Shown here piece by piece: positions 23,902 through 36,626 of a stretch of 64,000 nt of DNA. The position numbers and the translations under genes were made by a program. The DNA lies in assembly GCA_947034885.2 (NCBI GenBank), contig OX344755.2, positions 2,172,501-2,236,500 of the forward strand, given 5' to 3'. The stretch comes from Thuidium tamariscinum (lineage: Eukaryota; Streptophyta; Bryopsida; Hypnales; Thuidiaceae). Numbering within the stretch: position 1 is the stretch's first letter; every line of letters starts with the position of its first letter. Below the pieces are notes generated by a model that worked only from the letters and a program-made list of their open reading frames with translations, made no database searches and was not told the DNA's origin.

Positions 23902-25644
23902 ATGCCAAAATCTTGCAAACAAGTGAAAGTACAAATTCCTCCACTTGGTTCTATTAGTTTTCAATAGATCACGTGGACAAATGCTTGCCTTCAAATAGGC
24001 AAGCATTTGGCAATGCAATTGCAATTGTTCACGCTTACATATCCTATGAGAGGGTTCATGATTTTATTATAGGACAAACATGTGAAGATGGTTCAATAGA
24101 TTGAAGGGAATATTAAGGATCAAAAGAAGGGGGAAGAAAAAAAGAGACAATATATTTCTTCATTTGTTGAACATATTTGGTATGAATGTGTATATGGCCC
24201 ACAAGATCATAGGAATGATCCTCAACATTCTAAATCAAAAAAACGTGCATGCATTGTGAATGCATTGCAGAGTTCTTCATAAAGCAACAACAATTGCATC
24301 CAGATGTTGCCGAAATAGCATATTATCACGTAGACTATACATGAGAGGATGGATCTCCAGCTCATGGCCCTCATGATCCAGAATTACTTGGAGGAACAAC
24401 AACCCACCAACCAAGGATGTCCATTGAGATGAAGACTTGGATTCAAAAAAAATTAAGGGAAGGGTTTATAACCCTACAAATTTTTGAAGAACATAGGCAA
24501 ATTTGGACAAAGCAAAGGGAGTTGAAATTGCCCTTCATTCGTGATGATTTTGTGCAATTGCAAGATATAGTATATTATGAATGACGTGCAAAAATGGGGA
24601 TTTGGTGTCAATATCCTAATGACTTTTCCAGTGTAAAGATGTGGGTTGAACAACAACCACATAATGTCTTCATTTGGCATGAAAAAGATGACATTACCGA
24701 TTTGCCATTCATTTTGGGCATTCAAACTTCGTGGCAAAAATAAATTATGACAAAATTCGGTCACAACGAAGCCATCTCTATGGATGCCACACATGGTATA
24801 AACATTCTAAATTACCTACTTTGGTCTTTACTTGTATTTGATGATTGGAATAATGGTATTCCTATTGCTTGGGTTTTATCAAGTCGATCAACTAAAGAAG
24901 ACTTGACAATGTAGTTGGAGCCTTTGAAGAGGCATATTATGAAAGATATGCCTATTTTTAAACCTTCATGTTTTTTAACGGACGATACTGTAGAGATACA
25001 AAATGCTTTAAAACATGCATGGACAGAGGATGATGTTCCAATGTAATTATGTGCTTTTCATGTCATTAAAAACTTGAAAAATCACATATTGCATAAAGTT
25101 CCAAACCTTGGGAATTTGCGTGACCTTGTATTCAAAGCTTTGCATGAATATGTATACATGCCTATTGAATATAAAGAGCGTGAGTCTGCATTCATAGTCC
25201 TTGCTAAAAAGTTAGGAAAATCTCTTTTCTAATACTTTTATGTGGAAAACATGCAAGTATATTTTGATACATATTACAATCATCAAGGTATGTGAACTTT
25301 TAGATTAGACCCAAAATTATTGTGTTGTTTTTATTTGCATACATAAATATTGTTATCCAAAATGTCTAATAGTATTATGATCATAAAAAAAATTCACTTT
25401 TTTGTAGAGTTATATCTCATTGGTCATCGTTCTAATAAAGACACTCAATCAAGCATTGAAGCTTATCATGGAGCATTGAAACGGTGGATGCTAGTTGATG
25501 ATCGAGATAAACAAGGTAGAAGAATTGATTTTCTTGTTTGGCACCTCACAAGTACAGTGGTCAATCATTACATGTACATGCAAGAGAGAAAAATCAATGG
25601 CTTTGTTTTGAACAAGTCTATTGGAAAAATTGTGGAGAATGGAA

Positions 25645-25942
25645 CCCGGGGAGGACACTTCTTGTGTATTTGGGGGACCCACGTGCAGCGGTGGGGTATT
25701 TTTAGGGGGGCTATCAATTACTTGTAATCATTACTTGGCAACATTAAAAGAGACCCTATTTTACCATAAAGCGGAAAAATTACCCATACTATCATCCCTA
25801 TTTTATTTTTAAAACACTTTGCCTTTTTAATGTCCCCTATTTTATATATAAATTTCTTATAAATTTTACCCAAGATTATTTAAATGTACCCTATCTTCCG
25901 CCGCACGTAGGTTATTAAAAAACGGGAAGTGTCCTCCCCTAG
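25645..25942. mobile_element. 298-bp hAT-type MITE, copy 1, inside the MULE pseudogene
   Basis: The ends are CCCGGGGAGGACACTTC and the complement of CTAGGGGAGGACACTTC. An exact 8-bp target-site duplication GAATGGAA lies at 25637-25644 and 25943-25950; 8 bp is the hAT superfamily signature. The MULE frame continues correctly on both sides once the element and one duplication copy are removed. A second 298-bp copy is at 32210-32507. The small open frames inside both copies are parts of the repeat, not genes. Confidence 0.92.
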
Positions 25943-28350
25943 GAATGGAATCATGCGGGCCAAAAATATTCCACTTGAAGATATTGTACAATTGACAAAT
26001 GAAGACAATACTTGGAAAGTGAAGTTCCAAACTGTACAGAACTGGTGGTATGAAATTCTAGAACCGTACACTCAATATGCTTGTTGTTCATGTGAATGGA
26101 GTGTACGTGGAAATTTTTGTAAACATCAACTAGCTATTCTAAAAGTGTCTACAAGCTTATCTTGGAATATCATTCTTGAGTATTTAGGGACCTATTATGG
26201 TTCTATTCGAGGCGGCTTGAAAGCTATGTTTCAATAGGAAATTCCGCTTGATCCATTTGAGAGTTTTACACTAGAAGAAAACTGGGTTTTTTTTTATGTC
26301 TAGCCCTGACATACTCATGTCCAGAGGTGAACATCTACATGTCTAGACAGATGTCTGTTTGTCAAAATGTGCATTCCAATGTCTATAGTAGATTTTTGTG
26401 TATGCTGGAGACGAAGGTGTAAAATTCTAGTGAAAAACAAGATGTGTTTCTATTGACATCGACTTTTTGCTAGCATTGGTTGAAGATAGGGTGATGTTGA
26501 AATTGATGTCTGTAGGAACATTCATTGCCACGTCAGCTTCGTTGACCCATTTTGACTTTGGATAATTTTGTAAGAATTATTTTGGTTCAAAATAAAAATG
26601 TTGCCCAAGTAAAAAAAAAGGAAATGGGCAGTGACCGGAAAAATTCTGGGGGAAAAAATGATGACGTGGCTGTTGACGTCACATCTGACATCAAATATTC
26701 GTGACATGGCAGACGCTATAATCTGACGTGGCAGCATGCTACGTCACTACTTTTAGATACTACACAAATTTCATGTTCTCTTAGACGTCGGAAGAGACTT
26801 AATTAAGTCATAGTAGATGTCCTCTGAAACATTTATAAGTCTCATAAGGCACCTTGTAAGAGTGTGTCATGTTCATGTAGACGTTGAGTGTGACTTCAAT
26901 GCGTTCCAATAGACTCTTATGAGATGATAGGATGGACCTTATGACATTTATGGGAATTTTTGGATGTTTTAGGTAACATATTCTAGAGTTCAAAGGTGTT
27001 TAGCGTTGTACAAAAGTTAACTCCTACTACTCGAAGTTTCATGTATTCTTCATTAAACTCAAGCAAAGTTATTATATATAAACATAAAAGACTATGTCCA
27101 AAGTTCATCCTTAACATCCTATGCCATAACATTTTATAAAGTGGTCAAGGGACACTAATGTTCTATCTAGCATTTAGGAGTTTGGAGAAACTCTTTCATT
27201 GCAACGAGGATTGGATCAAGATGTTCATAGTTTGAAGTCTTCTATTCTCTATGACAACAATGACGTTTTTATAGGATTCAAACAAGTCACATGATGTACA
27301 ACAAGTGAAGCGGATGAAGTAGGATAACACAAGATGTTTCAAAAGCATTGCAATAGAAAAGTAATATAATAAGAAAGCTTGTTTCTATAGAGTATTTTCA
27401 AAGGTATTTTATGTGTGGCTATTTACCTTAATTCTTGTATTTAAGATGACTGTATTTTTACATAAAAAGCTACAAAGGGCATATTTTCAATACCCTATAA
27501 TTTTTGTAAATTCGTTCTTGTAGGTTTTAAAATAGGGCTATGTTACATTTAAAATTGAATTTTTTTTCCTTTTACTACATATATGTACAAGATTTATACC
27601 ATGAAACCAACAACAATCAATTCAATTTAAGTGCTATTGACAAAGTGGTAGTTTTCAACTTTTAAAGGTCAATTGTTCATTGAACAAACAATTGAAAATT
27701 TAGGTAGGTTCCTATGAAGTGAATTTGATTGGATGTTCATAAAATTTTAACATAAGATGTGAATATGTCTTGAAGTGAAAATATATATTTTTTCCAACTA
27801 GGGATCCAAATCAAAGTTATGCTTCCCTAAATTTTTTTAGTAGGTTGGAAAATTTGGATATCTTTGGCACATCTTTTGCAAAAACACTCATTGACTTTTG
27901 AAATTTGGAAAATACACAAAAAATAAAATATGGTATTTAAGTGTCTAAAAAAATTTTGAAACTCTAAATCCTAAACCCTCAAATTTACAAATTCACACTA
28001 ACTATGTAGCTTTTTGAACCCTTGTCATAGAAATTACACAAACATTCACAAAAACAAACAAAATAAGAAGTCATTGTACAACACAATAGACTAAAATCCT
28101 AAATCCTAACTATTGAAAATACTAAAGTGTAGGAAGATGAAGTCAAATGAGCGTCATCTACAATGACTTTGAACCAACAAAAAAAATCATTTCAATTTTT
28201 TTTAATCTAAAATGCACACAATTGCAATATAATAATGAAAATTTCCTAAATTAAACAATTTTACACTTTTGGTATTATAATTGTATAATTGTTTGACAAT
28301 ATTGTTTAAAAATTTGTATGTTTTAGTATCAAAAATTCATTGCTTCTATA

Positions 28351-29077
28351 GGGTGATTGCAAGAAACACTTGTCCTTTTTTTTGTCCCCTTGACCTTTAG
28401 GAGGTAGTTTTTTGCTCATAACTTTTGCATCTTTTGTTCAATTGACTTGAAACTTGAAATGAAGGTGCTTACAAAAGTTTTACAGTTTTTGTAATTTTTT
28501 CAATTTTTCCAAAATTAGTTTACTATTTTTAAACTGTCCCCGATTGGGTGTCTACTTTGGCCATTTTGGGGGGTTTTAGTCCTATTTTTGACCCAAAAAT
28601 GCAAACTTTGAGCTGAAAATTGGCATGCAAGGACCTCACCTAAAGTTACACAAGACCACAAAGAGATTTTTTGAAAATACTATACTATTCAACCTCCACA
28701 TGTTGTCAAAGTGGATGACTTTGTGCAAGTGTGGAGAATAAAATTTGTTTTTTCCAAAGATGAAATTTGTTGGAAAAGAAAGACCTTTACTTGGAAAAAA
28801 ATGGATTTTTCATTTTCATTTTTTTCATTTTTTTACTATTTTTACCAAATTAGTGAAAAAAGAGCTATTTTCATTGTATTTTCCATTGTCTATAACATTT
28901 AGAGAAAAAATTTCTTAGGTCTGAATTTCAAGAGACATAATATTCTCATTGCTCTTCAAATTATCCATATTTTTTTCAATTTAAAAAAAATTTATTCCAA
29001 AAGTCACAGAACTCATAAGACTCACTAATTTTGAGCCATTTTGAGACAAAACTGGTAAGTGTTTCTTGCAACGACCC
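28351..29077. mobile_element. 727-bp element nested in the CACTA element, TIR GGGTGATTGCAAGAAACACT
   Basis: The left end GGGTGATTGCAAGAAAC is matched by the complement of GTTTCTTGCAACGACCC at the right. TATA flanks both sides (28347-28350 and 29078-29081), again a possible 4-bp duplication. It shares terminal sequence and size with the 14932-15667 element but its interior differs. A short lysine/phenylalanine-rich open frame at 28711-28902 looks like AT-rich noise. Confidence 0.7.
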
Positions 29078-29721
29078 TATACACCAATTTTACAAATGTG
29101 CATTACTGCAATTATTCATAAAAATCATACTTTCAATATCAAATTAAAGATATTTTGCAATGCTTAAACATATAATTTTCATTATCCAAGTTGTGGTATT
29201 GTTTACTAAGCCACTAGACAATATTCATTTATGGTAGCTACAATATTTCATTTATGCTTGTCTTCTTCTATATCGATTCAGTATTGCATTAGTATTATAC
29301 TGTTAAATATTTGCATTAATATTGAAAGTTACCCACATCAATACCATTTCACTTGGAAGAAGAATTTTTTTCCAATCAGTAGATTATTTGTCACTTGTCA
29401 TTAACTATCACTAAAATTAGTAGCTTGACTTCTCTCTACAACTTAGGAAATCCAACCCAACTCATAGAATTTAGCCCCTTAGTTTCTTAAATCCAAATTT
29501 ATTATAGTTCATAAAACTTCAAATTTTAGGAGACCTTTTGGCAACCCTATTTTAGAAAAATAAATAATAGGTAAAGCTATCTATTATCACCTACCCTTCA
29601 TTATAAATAATTTGAAATATTCCATTTTAATGATGCTAGTTTATTTTTTTAAATTATCTAAATTTAAGAGAAGTTAATTAATACCACCTTGCATTTGATT
29701 GCACAATATAGTTTTAAAAAA

Positions 29722-29800
29722 ATGGAAAGTTCTCCCCCCAAGATTTCATTACATTCATGGAAAGTTCTCCCCCCATGATTTCATTACATTCATTAGAAGT
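29722..29800. repeat. Short tandem duplication
   Basis: A unit of about 40 bases, beginning GGAAAGTTCTCCCCCC and containing GATTTCATTACATTCAT, occurs twice in direct succession inside the CACTA element, with one or two differences. Confidence 0.8.
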
Positions 29801-30246
29801 TCTAACATGTAATAGACAATGCAGGATGTTATCTTATATGTTTTGCACCCTATAGTGTGCCACATTAGTACACTTTGCTGCCATGTGAGGCTTTTGAAAT
29901 TATTTTTAAGGGTGTCATTGTGTCCCTAGCCAGGCCACTTGTGGCTGGCTAGTTTTGTTTTTGTCTCCTTGCAATGAAATTCCGTTTCATTTGTGCCAAA
30001 AAAATTTGTTTTTAAGGTGTCAACTTAGATATCAATTGAAACATCAATTAAGACATGAAGATATTTTTTGCAATATCAATTCAAACGTCATTTGAGATGT
30101 CCAAATAGACAAGGTTCACAACCTGTTGCACTAGGAAAATCCCATATGGTTTGTCTTTCCTCCTAGCACCCCATTAGTATAAATATCTTGCCTTCTCATG
30201 TCAAAATATTCATATAATAAATGGTTTTTCAAGCCATGCAACATAG

Positions 30247-30480
30247 TTGCCATATATGGTGTATTATATATGGATTACAATGTATAGCATATTATGTATG
30301 ATGTATTTATATGGTGTACAATGTATGGTGTATTTTGTATGGTGTATGGTATATAATATACAATGTATTGTGTATGGCATGTTGTATTGGACATTATATT
30401 TGCATTGGTACATATGTTGTAGTAGGCATTATAACATACATGTGCATTATGTAGAATATGTGTGATTAGTAGATATATTA
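30247..30480. repeat. Degenerate microsatellite of TATGGTGTA type
   Basis: About 230 bases built from imperfect units such as TATGGTGTAT, TGTATGGTG and ATATACAATG. Open frames on both strands here are products of the repeat. Confidence 0.7.
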
Positions 30481-31508
30481 GTGTCATTCTAAATTATGCA
30501 TTTAATCACACAAATGTTCAATGTGACATTATTTTGTTTGTTTGATTTGTACTAAATATTTTAATAGATGTTCATGATGCCATCAAAGTTGACATTGCAA
30601 GATATTTTAATGTCCATATTGATGTCTCTGTAAATGTGTATATCTCAAATATTATATCTGTTACTACAATGTTGAAGTCTTACATGACATTATATGTCAA
30701 TATATTTGTATCCTTGCCTACACCACATGCACGGAGATGAACATCATATGAAACACACAGATGTCTCTAATGATGTCTTTTGAGACATAAAGATGTCTTT
30801 GTAGACATCATAGAAAACACCCCCCAAAAGCTCAAAAGACAGTAAATGTGCTTTTAAAAATCTGCCACGTCACCATTTGAACATGCCACGTCACCCCATT
30901 TTGACCCCTAAATGAACTGACGTGGCAGATGCCACGTCAACAAAACCTAGATGGATGAAAAAAAATCCTAGCTGGCTGCCCGTGCCTACATGGCGCTAAA
31001 TTTTCAGCCACATGGCACTCTTTTAGGACCCCGTTGACCGGTGTTTTTTGGGATGTCTAGTCCTTGACATGTTAATTTCTGCATGTTTTTTTGGATGTTT
31101 TGCCGATGTTTTTTTTAACGTGATCCTTTTGGACGTCCATGTTGACATAGAGGACGTCTAACCCAACATCAACATGCATGAATGGACATGTCCAAAAAAA
31201 GACTGTTTTCTTCTAGTGTTAGCGATGGTGATGATGGTGATGACAATAATAACAATGATGACAATGTAGTGGTTGGTAGCTTTGGAGGGATTGAGTATGA
31301 AGTCCCCATGAATGATAATCACAACATTGAATATGAAGAACCTCTACCATCCATTGACGGGACATTAACACGAATTCAAAAATTAGTTAAGGATGCTACA
31401 AAAGAAGAAACTATTGGTGGTATTGAATTATTGAACCACATGCAAGCTATGATGACTAAAGTATTAGCTAACATTAATTCAACGTATTTGAGTGCTACAA
31501 AGAAATAG

Positions 31509-32209
31509 CCTTTCACATCCTCACGTGGTGTTTGAAGTTGTAGAAAATGGCGATGGAAACTCCATTCAAAGGAAGAAAGATTGGAGAGAATGACTCATGG
31601 GAGTAAGAAAGAAAAAGAAGATTTCCAATTCTAAGCAATGAAATGTGACTAGTATATGTTTTTGTTGGTTTTGAATGTATCATTTCATTCAATTGTTCAT
31701 TATTATTATTATTTTCTAAGGTTTAGGATATTTTTGTAAAGTAATTTTTAAAATATTTTTACTTTTTATTTATTTTGAAGGATGTATGCCAAACAATTGT
31801 ATTGTTTATATGAAGCTTCAATTTGGTTTAAGTTTTGGTTTCACTTTTTTACTTTTGCATTGATATGAATTATTCAAAGCATTTGTATTTCAATTATTTA
31901 ATAATGATGATTGCAAGTTCTATCATGTCAATTGTTCCACACAAAATTTAAGTTTTATTATCTATATGGTTCAACTACTTTAAATCAAAAGATGGATTTA
32001 AAAATAGTTGGATACTTCAAAGAGGCTTCCAAATTGAATTTGCATATATATTTGTAGTCACATGAATGCAAAGACATATTTTTCAATTTCTATTAGAAAA
32101 TTTCACATGCTGCATGAATTTGTGTTAAAAAAACTTAAAAGTTCTTTATGTTTACATCCTTTAAAATATACCTTGAATATTTACATTAATGTAAATATTT
32201 CAATGCAGC
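31509..32209. other. Downstream flank of the MULE pseudogene
   Basis: AT-rich sequence after the MULE stop codon; the first 150 bases may be the transposase 3' UTR. No MULE terminal repeat was recognised. Confidence 0.4.
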
Positions 32210-32507
32210 CCCGGGGAGGACACTTCTTGTATATTTGGGGGACTCACGTGCGGCGGTGGGGTATTTTTAGGGGGGCTATCAATTACTTGTAATCATTACT
32301 TGGCAACATTAAAAGAGCCCCTATTTTACCATAAAGCGGAAAAATTAGCCATATTATCATCCCTATTTTATTTTAAAAATACTTTGCCTTTTTAATGTCC
32401 CCTATTTTATACGTAAATTTCTTATAAATTTTACCTAAGATTATTTAAATGTACCCTATATTCCGCCGCACGTAGGTTATTAAAAAATGGGAAGTGTCCT
32501 CCCCTAG
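32210..32507. mobile_element. 298-bp hAT-type MITE, copy 2
   Basis: Same length, orientation and ends as the copy at 25645-25942, differing at a small number of positions. An exact 8-bp target-site duplication AATGCAGC lies at 32202-32209 and 32508-32515. Two near-identical copies with intact but different duplications show independent, fairly recent insertions. Confidence 0.92.
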
Positions 32508-32515
32508 AATGCAGC

Positions 32516-35500
32516 TTTACATGGTTAGTCTAGAATGAAAGAATGTACTTCATTGATTGATATATACACTTACTTAAAGTAGGCCAAAAGATAAGCTCAT
32601 CAATATATTGAGAATTTTTATTTACTTGAGAAATAAGAAGATTGATTTTAAAATTGTGTAAAGTTCTACAATTTTCAAATTCATATATTGTGTAAAGTAT
32701 ACAAAAATTATTGTATAGTTATAAAGATTCTAAGGATTCTAATGTATGTTGTTAAATAGGTTGTATGGATATTGTTGTTGTCATACAATGAGCTAAAATA
32801 ACCAATATAACTAGCCCTTCAAGGACATAGGATAGCCTATATTTCTGGAATCTGGAATTGTGACAATGTATTATGTAAAGGAATTTAGAATATTAATATA
32901 TTGATGGTTTTCAAGGAAAAGTTATGATGAGATCATATTATAATAAATAGATAAAAAATATTGTTAGCTTTCATTTAAAAGTTTTCTTTAATAAAAAACT
33001 CTAAAAATATGAGTGTTAAGAAAATAATCCATATATAAAATAATTTTAAGTTTTAAAAGATTTTCATTTTATTGTTCATTGAAGTTGCTTTTGAAATCTC
33101 ATGTTTTTATTCAAAAAAGTTAGTTTCAAGCATTAAAGCTTTTGAAGGTAGTTTTTGAATTGACATAAAATAATCTCTCCAAATTATATAAGATTTATAA
33201 ATTTTCATAGGACTATTTGTATCTTGGTTTCATCAAAGACTTACTACAAAATGCTTCAAAATTTGAATTACTTGAATAGTGCATTAATTTTATTTTTGTT
33301 CCATTGATTTCAATCATTTTTGGTGTATAATTTTCCATCCTTTGAAAAAATTGTTCATTCATGTATAGGGTTCTTACATATTTCAAGTGAAAGTGTTTAC
33401 AACTTCACATTGCAAGTTTTGCATAGTTCAACAGGTACAAATATGTATGACGTCTAAAACTATTTTCTACAAATTAAAGAATAATCTCGTTACAAATGAT
33501 TTGGATAAATAAGTAGAACAAAGTTTTAGAAGATTACTATAAATGTAACTTCAAATATTGAATTGAAAGGAAATTATGTCGTGTAAATCATAAACATTCA
33601 ATCTACCATCAACTTTAGGTCAAATTATCATTTTTGGTTTCTAATTTTATTTTAAAACAAATTAGGTAGTGTAGAAATTGATGTAATTGTCTGGATGTGA
33701 TGTATGAAGTCAATTTCAAAACTTCATTTTCAAAATTTTCACCAAATTATTATTGTACATGTAGATTTGAAGGAAATATGAAAAAAAACTCATTTTTAAT
33801 ACTAGAATTGAGCTTTTTTGTCAAATGAATTGAATAGTAAATGTTTGTTTAGAATGGTACATTTTGCCTAAATTTTAAAAAAAATCCCCACTTCTAAAGA
33901 ACGAAGAAATGAAGGAAGGAAAGAAATTAGAAGAAAACTATATAAATTAAGTAATAAAACTAGAGAGGTATGTGTGGAAATATGTTTAAAATTTTGAGAA
34001 CTTCAATTGAAATATTTCACCATTTTTAGTTAGATGATTTATTTTTTGAACCATACATAATAGGCCCCAAACTTTAATTCTTTCTAAGGTGAGATTTTGG
34101 ATTGCTAATAGTTTTTGTGTAGATAGTTTCACCTTTTACTCTATTAGTGAGTTATTTGTCAAATTCAAGAAGCAAAGGAGTGTCATTTTGTGCAATTAGA
34201 ATTGTTATTAATCCCACAAAAATTTGGGCAATGTATATAAAAATTGTTCAAGACATGTCACTAGAAAAAATAAAATATTTTTGTCAAAGGGACAATGTAT
34301 ATACTTTGTGTGGAAATTTTGGAGAAATACATTCAAAGTTGACATTATGTGTATGTATTCAAACTTTTAGAAATTGTTCCAAATTATTTTTAGTTTAGGG
34401 GTCAAAGAAATATATCTATTAGCTTAAAAGAGGTATTAATCTTTTTCTATTTGTATTTGATAGAGAAAATAATGTTAATTAGAGTGAAATGAATTGAACT
34501 TCAAATTAATTTTATAAATTCTTTTTGAACTATATTTGAATCTAAATCAATAGCTTTGATGATTGTAAACAAAATAGATTTTTGTTAGGAAAGTTTTAAA
34601 TGGTCTTTTTTATTTGCAAGTATCATTCATTTACTTAAAAAAAATTAAATTAAATTTTATTCCCTTATGTGGTTTTTGCAATTCTTCAATATATAAAATA
34701 AACCATAAAGGATTTAGATTACTTATACAACAATCTTTGAGACATTTAGGATTGACATGTTTTAATTTCATATTAGAACTACTAATGATTGATTTTTCCT
34801 TTTACATTGTATCTATTTTTATGCAAGATTTTTTTCAAAAATGAAAGAAAATATGAAATACATTTTTAAATTTTTGAAGACTTTAATTCAAAATACTATA
34901 GTACAATAATTTGAGAACTGTAATCCAATTGTTGTATACAAAATACAAAAATATTTGAGGACTTGAATTTAAAAAAACTATAGTGCAATAATTTAAGGTG
35001 AAAACGATTCTAAAGTTTGATGAACAAAATAGTAAGAAGAAAAAATCATTTATTTACACTAAAAATATTTAGGTTGGAAACTCTATCAACATTAAGTTAT
35101 TAATGTAATGTTAGGAGATTTGAACTACCAAGTGAAATTTAGAACAATTGCCTTATATTTCAAGATACTTACAAATATTTCATGAAAGCTCATAATCTTG
35201 GAAGTGTATAAATTCCGAATCCATTGCTTCTCTGCAAGTAATGATGAACCTTCTTCAACTAATGAACCCCAAATTTTCCAAACCCTAATTTCAATCAAGC
35301 TTGTTTAATGTTTATGAATCATGCCTTGCCTTGAATATATTTCTTGCATTACATACTGAAGGATTAATATTCATTAAAGTCTTATAGCTATCTATCACAA
35401 TTTTTTTTAAATAAATGGAATTAAGACTACATTAGATTTATTTGAGGTCATAATCAGTGCCTTGGGAGATGGTCATGAAGTTATTGGTGATTTTCATAAG

Positions 35501-35654
35501 ACACTTACACCTTTCTAGTCTAAGCTTGACATAAAATGATCATTTTTTAATTCCCTCATGTCATATATTATGTTAGGAAATCTTGTAGTCATTTTTGAAA
35601 ATATTGTGATTGTACTAAGTAGTAAGTTGACCATTATGAAAACACTTATGGTTG
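32516..35654. other. AT-rich DNA, no gene recognised
   Basis: About 3.1 kb of very AT-rich sequence. Short open frames at 34147-34398 and 34614-34844 have no recognisable domain and their composition matches the background. Confidence 0.5.
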
Positions 35655-36055
35655 ATGGCTCTAAAACTGCCCCTCTCCTTGCAACCACCCCATAGGTGGT
35701 TGTAAAATGGATGGGAGTTGATCTTTAAATGGACCACTATCGCTATTGAATGAATCAAGAAAATTTATTTTATTTTATCCTGAGAACCAATCATTTCTTC
35801 CATAGTTCAGAAATTGTTTTAGTAGTTGTAGGGGGACAGATCATGGGACACCTATGGTCACAAATAGGTACCTACTACAAAAATCTTTGAAAATTCATAA
35901 CTAATTCAAAAATGATTCAAAAAATATGAAACCACCTGTGTTACATTCAGCATCCATTTTTCTTTCTTTGAAAAATGAGCTAAAAATATTCCTGTTCATG
36001 CAAACGTATGAAAAGGCGGATCAGCCCTTAAAGTGTCGCTTTTAGAGCCATCTAC
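35655..36055. repeat. MITE-like repeat, TIR GATGGCTCTAAAA
   Basis: The left end GATGGCTCTAAAACTG is matched by the complement of CTTTTAGAGCCATC at the right. The interior (TGGTCACAAATAGGTACCTA and following) is a diverged copy of sequence in the elements at 6216-6796 and 49370-49690. No target-site duplication was settled. Confidence 0.5.
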
Positions 36056-36626
36056 CCTACAAATGATTTGGAGTAATCTATAGAGTCTTTTGGACCAATT
36101 TAAGAGCATTCTTCAAAAATTCATAACAAAGTCTTACTGTACCAAAATAATATAAAATTTCAGTTCTCGCATCATTCCTCACATTTGACTCTGAATGGAG
36201 GAGGTCGAGAGAAGGGCAGGTCGGGGAACAGAAAACAGACCCCCTTTCGCCCCCCATCCATCCAATTTGGGGCAATAAGGGGGTCAATTCGCCCTGGCCG
36301 TGTCGGCACCCTCTTTCCAACGCTACCCGCCCAGATTTTCTCAAAATAATTTTTGCCGCAAAAACCCTCTGGTGAAGTGAAATCGAGGTTTTAGAGAACT
36401 GGATGGGGGTTTTAGGGGAATTGCAGTTTTAGAGTTTAGAGTTACAGAATTTATGACAAGCAATTAAGGCGGGGAATTTGAGAGGGTGCAAAATTCAGTG
36501 TACACCTCTGGACTGAGATTGTGGTTTTAGAGCTTGATATTCGGTACAGCCTTGGAATGTAGCGACCGCATTGTGATTGAGAGCTGCTTTGTTTCGCGAG
36601 ACTCTAGTTTTTCCGCAGTGTAGCTC

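Larger units (their letters stand above)
26269..31218. mobile_element. 4,950-bp CACTA element inside the MULE pseudogene
   Basis: Both ends carry CACTAGAAGAAAAC as inverted repeats, and the 3-bp target-site duplication TTA lies at 26266-26268 and 31219-31221. The subterminal 500-600 bases on each side are rich in short GATGTC/GACAT motifs in both orientations. No TNPA- or TNPD-like reading frame was seen, so it appears non-autonomous despite its length. It carries a nested element at 28351-29077, a short tandem duplication near 29722-29800, and a degenerate TATGGTGTA-type microsatellite at 30247-30480. Confidence 0.9.
23902..31508 (+). pseudogene. Mutator-like (MULE) transposase pseudogene with SWIM zinc finger, split by two insertions
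   Basis: After removing two insertions (25645-25942 and 26269-31218) the frame gives a recognisable MULE transposase. Around 24760-25080 it reads ISMDATHG, then ALVFD-like hydrophobic strands, FLTDD and LCAFHVIKNLKNH, the DDE-type core with the CxxH typical of this superfamily. At 26065-26130 it has CCSCEW...GNFCKHQLA, a SWIM-type CxC-CxH zinc finger. The C-terminal acidic tail resumes at 31219, ending LSATKK and a stop at 31508. The frame is broken by many in-frame stops and at least one shift near 24255, so it is dead. The start at ATG 23902 is a guess based on continuity of weak similarity. No terminal repeats of the parent element were identified. Confidence 0.75.

Noticed and set aside
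25621-25812. Open frames crossing the 298-bp repeats (also at 32062-32292)
   Set aside because: They run through MITE sequence that is non-coding in both copies; the shared translation reflects the repeat, not a gene.
30247-30487. Tyrosine/methionine-rich open frames on both strands
   Set aside because: Products of a degenerate TATGGTGTA microsatellite.
36078-36344. 88-codon minus-strand open frame upstream of TFIIIC5
   Set aside because: It overlaps the GC-rich promoter side of TFIIIC5, has no recognisable domain and low-complexity composition.
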